Source: Sorangiineae bacterium NIC37A_2
Lineage (GTDB): Bacteria; Myxococcota_A; Polyangia; Polyangiales; Polyangiaceae
Length of the DNA: 64,000 nt
NCBI GenBank assembly: GCA_002085155.1
Contig: NASX01000019.1
Span: forward strand, 16,014-80,013
Direction: 5' to 3'
Positions 59,167 to 64,000 of the stretch are shown one piece after another. Position 1 is the stretch's first letter. The number at the start of each line of letters is the position of its first letter. The position numbers were made by a program, and so were the translations under genes. The notes below the pieces were generated by a model, which was not told where the DNA came from, did no database searches, and saw only the letters and a list, made by a program, of their open reading frames with translations.

Positions 59167-60340
59167 TCACCAACAGATTCTCGTGTTCACCCACTCCCAG
59201 GCACTGCCGGTGAACACCTGGTGCGTGGTATCCGGGCAGGAGGCATAGGCTCCCTCGAGGATCCGATCTCGGATCCAATGGTCGAGATAGCCCACGATCG
59301 CCGCACGCGCGTTCACCTCGGCGCATTCGCCGGAACCGGAGCCGGACACGTGCACGCCAAATTGCACGCCGCTGGTCGGTGTGGGGTTCGAGTAACCTGT
59401 CGTCTTCCAAGGTCCCCCAGAATCGCCGCTGCAGGTATGAGGATCATTGGCCAAAACGTCGCTCCGAATCGTTCGATAGAATTGACTCGAAGAGTTGTGA
59501 TCCCAGGTCAGCGCATCAAAGAATCCGCGACGAAGTTGTTCGTCCAGGGTGTTATTGCAGCCACGGTCGCAGAATTGGTCGGCGAAATAGCCGTGTCCGT
59601 AGACGTATGCGAAGTCGACGTCGCTCGCCGAGGCGGTGACCAAAGCGGTGACGTCACTGGGGGACTAGGTTTCCGTACGGAATCGCCCTTCGCAACACGG
59701 CCATGTCCCATCCAAAGGCCCTTTTATCGTTCGAATTTCTTAGCGTCACGTATTCCTCACGAACGTAAGCTGAGACCGACTCGTTCGCGGCCGAAAGGGA
59801 GGTCCAGGATCCGTCCGGGTCCTGATGAGTGATGGTTACCTTGACCGATTTCGTCTTGCTCCAACCGCCGCTGTAGACGCCCACATCGTAGAGGCAGTGC
59901 GCTGCGGTCAAAATGGTATCGCGGGCCACGACCTGCCCGGAGCACGAGGTCAGAAGTCCCGTTGGTCCCCGGACTTTCACGAGGGCTGTCCCTCCATTGA
60001 GAGACGAAGGCCGCAGCTCGCCGTTCTCAATCGGTTGGTCGATTGCGGGGAGATCGGCGGCGTCGACGTCAGCGTCTTCCGCCGGAACGGCGCAGCCGGC
60101 TGACAGCAAGGACGCGACCAAAGTCGCTCTTGCTGACAGGTCCCTCGGCAACAGGGCGATCCGCAGAGGCGAGCGAAGTGTGAGGTGTGTAAACGCCCTT
60201 CGCAAGTGAGTGCGGCGCCGCAGTCCTGACAATGGATTGCTGGAGCTTTCCGCGGGTGCCGGGAGCCCAATCATGGATAGACTGCGAACAGTTCCTAATC
60301 TGGCACCAAGACTCATCTGCCCTTGTCCTTCAAGGGTCAT
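59167..60340 (-). pseudogene. Trypsin-like serine protease lipoprotein split by a frameshift
   Basis: Two frames make one S1 protease. The first (59654-60340) contains a probable lipoprotein signal (LVASLLSAGC), IDQPIENGELRPSSLNGGTALVKV, CSGQVVARDTILTAAHCLYD with catalytic His, and AFGWDMAVLRRAIP with catalytic Asp. It ends at a stop just after GNLVPQ. The second (59167-59643 and the bases before it) continues PSDVTALVTASASDVDFAYVYG, DRGCNNTLDEQL and HTCSGDSGGPWKT with catalytic Ser, to a normal C-terminus. The break is at a CCCCC tract (about 59659-59663); a sixth C would restore the frame and a complete triad. Start uncertain: ATG 60340 overlaps the WYL stop, TTG 60151 gives a shorter signal. 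It may be a real mutation, a phase-variable tract or a homopolymer error. Confidence 0.8.
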
Positions 60341-61305
60341 TCATAGCGCTCAGCACCACGCCGCAACGCCTCTGCAATCCGAGCGCGCAGCGACTCCGGA
60401 GCGATCACCTTAGCATGCTCACCCATCCCGAGGATCCAGCGGTCGACCTCGCGGCAACATCGAACCCTCATGGTCACGAGAACCCCTGCCGCATTCTCCT
60501 CATTGCTATGGGTTCGGTGCCAGCGGTGAGACAAAGCATAGCGTGCCCAAGGTCCGGACAACTGAACTTGGATGGTCTCGACAGGTGTCGCCGGATCGGT
60601 GTGAATTCCTAGAGAATGCTGAAAGAGAGCGTCGGGCGAATAGTCGTCCTTCGAGGGGTACTCGAATGTCTCGTCGAGAATCTCGGCCTCCTCGATTCGG
60701 GCGACTCGAAACGGATAAGGTGCGGACATCTCCTGACCCTGGGCGATCAAATAGAGCTGATGCTCGAAGATCGTGATCGTAAGGGGGCGCACTCGGATGT
60801 ACTCCCGCGTGCCGTCATTGTGGCGATAGGTGAGTAAGAGCCAGTTGCTGTCGCGAACCGCCTGGCTGATCTCGTCGAACGAGTGCGAAGGAGACTCAAG
60901 TGCCTTCTCACCTCCTCGTTCCACGAAGTGAAACTTCCGCTCGACGTGCGAAATCTGCTTTCGCGCGCCACGAATCATCCGTTCGAGCAGTTTCCTCATC
61001 AGCATCGCTTGCGAGCTCGACCCAAAGATGCGGGACACGCTGAGCGCCATAGCGCCCGCGAGAATCATCACGTCGCTCGGGGTTTCGGTGACATAGCGCC
61101 CGTCGCAGAAGATTTCGCCCCTTTTGACTTGCACACCCGGCACCACGGTCAGTGCCAGCATCTTCCGGTCCGCCACGGCGAGCTTAAAACCGAGATGCTT
61201 CGCAACCTCGTGGCGACTCAGTCGCTTCCCATTCATGACCATCACAAGGACCTGGAGCACCGTCCTCAGGTTCTTGGTCTTCTCGTCCTCCAAAGGCTCT
61301 CCCAT
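60337..61305 (-). CDS. WYL-domain transcriptional regulator
   Basis: 322 residues. An N-terminal winged-helix region (LQVLVMVMNGKRLSRHEVAKHLGFKLAVADRKMLAL) precedes the WYL domain (about 145-240; AVRDSNWLLLTYRHNDGTREYIRVRPLTITIFEHQLYLIAQGQE, with LYL in place of WYL, then YPFRVARIEEAEIL). A WCX-type C-terminal domain follows (about 245-320; VETIQVQLSGPWARYALSHRWHRTHSN, DRWILGMGEHAKVIAPESLRARI). Such YafY-like regulators sense nucleic-acid or nucleotide ligands and often control DNA-damage or defence functions. The start codon lies inside a cluster of palindromes, suggesting autoregulation. Its stop overlaps an ATG of the trypsin frame (ATGA). Confidence 0.9.
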   Translation of the reverse strand: MGEPLEDEKTKNLRTVLQVLVMVMNGKRLSRHEVAKHLGFKLAVADRKMLALTVVPGVQVKRGEIFCDGRYVTETPSDVMILAGAMALSVSRIFGSSSQAMLMRKLLERMIRGARKQISHVERKFHFVERGGEKALESPSHSFDEISQAVRDSNWLLLTYRHNDGTREYIRVRPLTITIFEHQLYLIAQGQEMSAPYPFRVARIEEAEILDETFEYPSKDDYSPDALFQHSLGIHTDPATPVETIQVQLSGPWARYALSHRWHRTHSNEENAAGVLVTMRVRCCREVDRWILGMGEHAKVIAPESLRARIAEALRRGAERYE

Positions 61306-61338
61306 AGAATTATGGGATCATATGATCCCTCTGGGATC
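61301..61338. promoter_or_regulatory. Overlapping palindromes at the WYL start: likely operator
   Basis: Three perfect dyads overlap. They are CCCATA-GAAT-TATGGG (61301-61316), the 16-bp palindrome GGGATCATATGATCCC (61314-61329), and GATCCC-TCT-GGGATC (61324-61338). They cover the WYL start codon and extend into the 165-bp gap shared with the YjzC-like gene, where they could control both. Confidence 0.65.
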
Positions 61339-61470
61339 AACTCGGCCGAACGGATTGGCGGCTCTATCTTCGAGAACTCATATCTGAGTTGCCGGCGCTG
61401 ATGCGGCCTTGAGCGACCGGCTCCCTTTCAACAACGGCCGATCTCTTTGAGTTCGAAAGATAGAAATCCG

Positions 61471-61650
61471 ATGATACGACAGAAAACAGGCGAAAGTGCC
61501 TCAGTGACGGGCAACTACAAGTTCGATGGTTACGTGGACGGAGCGACGTCCCCGGCGCCGACCAAGGAGGAGCGAGTCATTCCCATGAAACGGGGGGAGA
61601 CTCTCCCTCCGGTGAAGTCGTCAGAAAAGGCGGCCTACTGGGCCATCTAG
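61471..61650 (+). CDS. YjzC-like small protein
   Basis: 59 residues from ATG 61471 (MIRQKTGESASVTGNY); TTG 61447 would add eight residues. The pattern, KTGE near the start, then GNYKFDGYVDGATS, EERVIPMKRGETLPPV and an aromatic end (AAYWAI), matches the YjzC family of tiny proteins of unknown function. A very strong terminator directly follows, showing this is a complete single-gene unit. It is divergent from the WYL gene and shares its palindromic gap. Confidence 0.8.
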   Translation: MIRQKTGESASVTGNYKFDGYVDGATSPAPTKEERVIPMKRGETLPPVKSSEKAAYWAI

Positions 61651-61659
61651 GCACAGTCT

Positions 61660-61705
61660 GCGGTGCGCCGGGCCCAAGCGTGGTGCCCGGTGCACCGCCC
61701 TTTTT
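61660..61705 (+). terminator. Strong terminator of the YjzC-like gene
   Basis: A 14-bp stem (61660-61673 with 61685-61698, one G-U pair, GCGGTGCGCCGGGC/GCCCGGTGCACCGC) with an 11-nt loop is followed by CCTTTTTG. Confidence 0.93.
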
Positions 61706-61827
61706 GTCATGAGCTCGTGGTCTACGACGATGGGTCCCTGCCGGAACCGGGCTTCGTAGAACAAGGGAGTCACACCGAGCACTTACGTTTGACGGGTGCG
61801 CGATCGACCCGTAAAGGGCGCCGCATC

Positions 61828-63648
61828 ATGGGGACGCTTCGCGTTCGGTTCGAGAGCCGCACCGCTTTCTTGAAGACAGTCAGCTCCGGAGCGCTCCTGC
61901 TCGGATTCGTCGTTTCTTGCGGGGAACCGGGGCCAGGCGCGGGAGACGCTGAAGACGGTCGGGACGATTCTGACGCAGAGCCTGCGGCTCAGCTCGAAGA
62001 CGCGTTGAAAGAAACGAGGCCCGCTTTCGAACTCGCGGCGCCGGAAGAATTCTATCGGCTCGACCTGCGCCGCACAGGCGACCGTGTGGAGTTGCAGGCG
62101 CTCGAGCGCGTCGAGTTACCGTTCATTCCGACGCCAGCGCTCTCGCCCGAGTTCATGGTCGTGGGCATGCTGGGGGATGATGTGATCTCGGCCGTGCCGG
62201 TGGCCTTCCCCACCACGCTGCGCGCCTCGTCCCTTCAAGAAGGTGCACTCGTGCACGCAGAGTCCGAAGTCGAAGAACCGAGGACCACCGTGTACCTCTC
62301 CCTCCCTTCCGAGCTCGAGAGCCTGCAGATCCTCGCGCCGGGCGGCGAAGTTGTTTTCGAGACGACAGATCTGCCCCCCAAAGCCGCAAAACGAACGGCG
62401 CGGCCCCCAGAGCCCGGCACAAAAACGCAGGCGATTTCCCGTGAACAGCTGGCGTTTCGTTATGCGCACATTCGGTTCTTGGCTCCCGGCGATGAATCGA
62501 AGCTCGACCCCGCTTTGCTCGCCGATCCGAGCATTCCAGGCAGTGCGCAGATTGTGATGCCGTCGAGTTCAACGGATGAGGTCCTGGCCGCGGGTCTAGC
62601 TCGGGTGGCCCCTGGTCTCCTCAGCTCCGTATCCACGATCGCCGTCGTGCAATGGCCGTCCGGACACCCTTACGCCTCGTCGATCCTCGGCATCGCCCTA
62701 GGGCCTGAGCTCGTCTTGAACGCCGACCTCTTTCACGACAAGGACGAGATGGTGCTCACCGTCGTCCATGAGATCGCACACAACTTTACGTTTTTATGTA
62801 ACGCCGGCGGCAAAAACTCCGGATTTTCCCCGCAAGATTGGCCGAGCCATGTGAGCGACGCTGCGCGTGTTTTGCTCCAGCGATTTCAGCTCGCGTCCGG
62901 CCTCGACGCGGTGTTCCAGGGACTCCACGAATCGGGCATCCCAGAGGGGTGGACGATGCCGTACACCCTCGACCAGACGACCTGGACGGCGCTGTCGCTC
63001 GCCGACGCTCAAGCTGGCGGGTTCGCCTCCCCTTATGGCTCCGTCAATCCGTGGGAAGATATCGCCGAGTACGTGGGCTCGGTGCAAGCTCCGACCCCCA
63101 CGACGCCGGGGATTTGTCCGAGCCTCAAGGGGGTCTCCGAGCTCCCCGAGAATCTCTCGATTCCCTACGCAAAGCTCACGTTGCTGCGCGGGTTGGGCGC
63201 GCTCGACGCCGACGCGTTCAAGGCCTGCGCGGGGAGCATCACCACGGCGCGCTCCGAAGGCATCCATTTCCCACAGATCGAGTTCACCGGCGACCTGAAG
63301 GCGGGCACGCTCACTCTCAACGGAGGAGGTCCAGGTTTCGCCATCTACGGAGCCGGGCCGAACACCTACGAAATGCTCATCGAGTTTCCGCTGCGTGAGA
63401 AAGGGGCAACACCGCTCGGGATCCATCGATTCGACAGTGTGTGGGCCTTGAACTTTGGGGACGGGAACGCGCGGGTGCTCCTCGGCCACGAGGACAACTT
63501 TCGGGTGCGCGCCAGCGATCGCGGGATGGTTGTCGTCACGGAGGCCAGCAGCCAACGGGTGAGCGGGTTCGTGTTCGGTCTGGTGCTCCAGAACGCAGGC
63601 GGAATTCCGACAGATTACATGCCCTTCGGAACCTTTTTGGTCCGGTAA
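61828..63648 (+). CDS. Putative HExxH metallopeptidase lipoprotein
   Basis: 606 residues from ATG 61828 (MGTLRVRFESR). The longer ORF would begin inside the strong terminator before it. The signal ends in VVSC, followed by an acidic linker. The N-terminal beta-rich part (about 70-200) has ERVELPFIPTPALSPEFMVVG and RTTVYLSLPSELESLQI. VVHEIAHNFTFLC carries the zinc motif HEIAH (H314, E315, H318). A downstream WEDIAEYVG could supply the third ligand. The C-terminal 120 residues are beta-rich. Peptidase activity is inferred from HExxH alone; the family is not recognised. It lies 167 bp before carB and is unrelated to it. Confidence 0.78.
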   Translation: MGTLRVRFESRTAFLKTVSSGALLLGFVVSCGEPGPGAGDAEDGRDDSDAEPAAQLEDALKETRPAFELAAPEEFYRLDLRRTGDRVELQALERVELPFIPTPALSPEFMVVGMLGDDVISAVPVAFPTTLRASSLQEGALVHAESEVEEPRTTVYLSLPSELESLQILAPGGEVVFETTDLPPKAAKRTARPPEPGTKTQAISREQLAFRYAHIRFLAPGDESKLDPALLADPSIPGSAQIVMPSSSTDEVLAAGLARVAPGLLSSVSTIAVVQWPSGHPYASSILGIALGPELVLNADLFHDKDEMVLTVVHEIAHNFTFLCNAGGKNSGFSPQDWPSHVSDAARVLLQRFQLASGLDAVFQGLHESGIPEGWTMPYTLDQTTWTALSLADAQAGGFASPYGSVNPWEDIAEYVGSVQAPTPTTPGICPSLKGVSELPENLSIPYAKLTLLRGLGALDADAFKACAGSITTARSEGIHFPQIEFTGDLKAGTLTLNGGGPGFAIYGAGPNTYEMLIEFPLREKGATPLGIHRFDSVWALNFGDGNARVLLGHEDNFRVRASDRGMVVVTEASSQRVSGFVFGLVLQNAGGIPTDYMPFGTFLVR

Positions 63649-63722
63649 GGCCCCCCATGACGGCTCCCCGACGGTCGGAACCAGGGGTCGTTTCCGCGAC
63701 CCGAACGCCGAAATAGGGTCGC

Positions 63723-63770
63723 CCGGGCAGCACCAACGGAAATTCGTTTCCTATCGCGCCTCCTGCCCGG
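63723..63770 (+). promoter_or_regulatory. Possible structured leader of carB
   Basis: An outer 8-bp stem CCGGGCAG/CTGCCCGG (63723-63730 with 63763-63770) encloses GGAAA-TTCG-TTTCC (63738-63751), a 5-bp hairpin with a UUCG tetraloop. It ends 45 nt before the carB GTG. Confidence 0.35.
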
Positions 63771-63815
63771 CGGAAAGCCTCAATTTAGGTCCGGCCCTGT
63801 GCTACGGGGCGCGGC

Positions 63816-64000
63816 GTGCCAGCCCGCAGCGACATCAAGAAGATTCTTTTGATCGGGTCCGGCCCGATCGTGATCGGCCAGGCTTGCGAGTTCGACTACT
63901 CGGGGACCCAGGGGGCGAAGGCGCTCCGGGATCTCGGGTACGACGTCGTCCTCGTCAACTCGAACCCGGCCACCATCATGACGGATCCGGAGCTCGTGCG
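63816..64000 (+). CDS. carB: Carbamoyl-phosphate synthase large subunit (5' part)
   Basis: Makes carbamoyl phosphate from bicarbonate, glutamine-derived ammonia and two ATP, for arginine and pyrimidine synthesis. The GTG at 63816 opens a frame reading [29 protein letters not shown], then [29 protein letters not shown]. This is the unmistakable N-terminus of CarB, its first ATP-grasp pre-domain. The gene runs off the right edge after 61 complete codons. carA is not upstream, so the two subunits are not adjacent on this side. Confidence 0.96.
   Translation, partial: MPARSDIKKILLIGSGPIVIGQACEFDYSGTQGAKALRDLGYDVVLVNSNPATIMTDPELV

Noticed and set aside
58946..59410. 154-codon open frame on the minus strand
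   Set aside because: It overlaps the trypsin Ser-containing frame in a different phase and shows no conserved residues.
61663..61827. 55-codon N-terminal extension of the HExxH lipoprotein
   Set aside because: It would begin inside a strong terminator hairpin and precede the signal peptide; ATG 61828 is better.

Overview
The window is GC-rich chromosomal DNA (well above 60% G+C by eye). It most likely comes from a myxobacterium of the Polyangiales type (Sorangium/Sandaracinus-like). The signs are about a dozen lipoproteins with a lipobox followed by a Gly/Ser-rich linker, a MYXO-CTERM tail, 49-residue Cys-rich repeats ending in ETDVDCGG, DUF1552/DUF1592 pairs, NHL-RHS proteins, and abundant two-component and ECF-type regulation. 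I found no tRNA, rRNA, insertion sequence, integrase, phage gene or CRISPR array.

Layout. 0-3 kb: arginine decarboxylase (speA) and a membrane protein, closed by a strong bidirectional terminator. 3-7.5 kb: DUF1552 and DUF1592 genes plus a small lipoprotein with a haem-like motif. 7.8-20.3 kb: an exported polysaccharide-oxidising and polysaccharide-cleaving region. It holds an OmpA-like lipoprotein, a LamG-GH43 lipoprotein, a convergent PL1 pectate lyase, a dienelactone hydrolase, a frameshifted receptor-L-domain lipoprotein, and an 1849-residue chimera. The chimera joins a copper-radical oxidase, AbfB, PKD, a beta-propeller, a di-haem peroxidase, six Cys-rich repeats and CBM2, and is translationally coupled to a Sco copper chaperone. 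20.4-32 kb: XRE-cupin regulator, DUF2325 protein behind a long hairpin, secreted rhodanese, octahaem cytochrome with TPRs, lipoprotein sulfatase, and a haem-motif PD40 propeller protein. 32-40 kb: housekeeping and signalling (a two-TM miniprotein, lipB, HD-GYP response regulator, CPBP protease, FliA/WhiG-like sigma factor, mnmA-tilS-ftsH). 40-40.5 kb: a non-coding 29/30-bp tandem array. 40.7-53.3 kb: PLL-like propeller lipoprotein, a MYXO-CTERM/TraB/Gre operon, folB, a Cys-rich lipoprotein, an ECF sigma-FecR operon, VWA and other lipoproteins, a YdeI-like protein. 53.8-60.4 kb: a decaying accessory zone with a teneurin-like NHL-RHS gene (frameshifted, with an unusual Gly-rich tail coupled to a low-GC two-TM protein), a HAD pseudogene with an internal deletion, and a frameshifted trypsin. 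60.3-64 kb: WYL regulator with clustered palindromes, YjzC-like protein, HExxH lipoprotein, and the 5' end of carB.

How the genes may work together. The first third looks like an outer-surface system for attacking plant-type polysaccharide: GH43 and PL1 cleave, while the oxidase would make H2O2 next to its own peroxidase domain on a CBM2 anchor, with copper possibly supplied by Sco. Up to 32 kb, five exported proteins carry between one and eight haem-binding or haem-like motifs, so extracytoplasmic redox chemistry is a theme. Four apparent 1-nt deletions break three exported-protein genes. At least one, and possibly three, lie in homopolymers, so sequencing error must be excluded before those genes are called pseudogenes. 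Starts were moved from the longest ORF wherever a Shine-Dalgarno sequence, signal peptide or domain edge argued for it.
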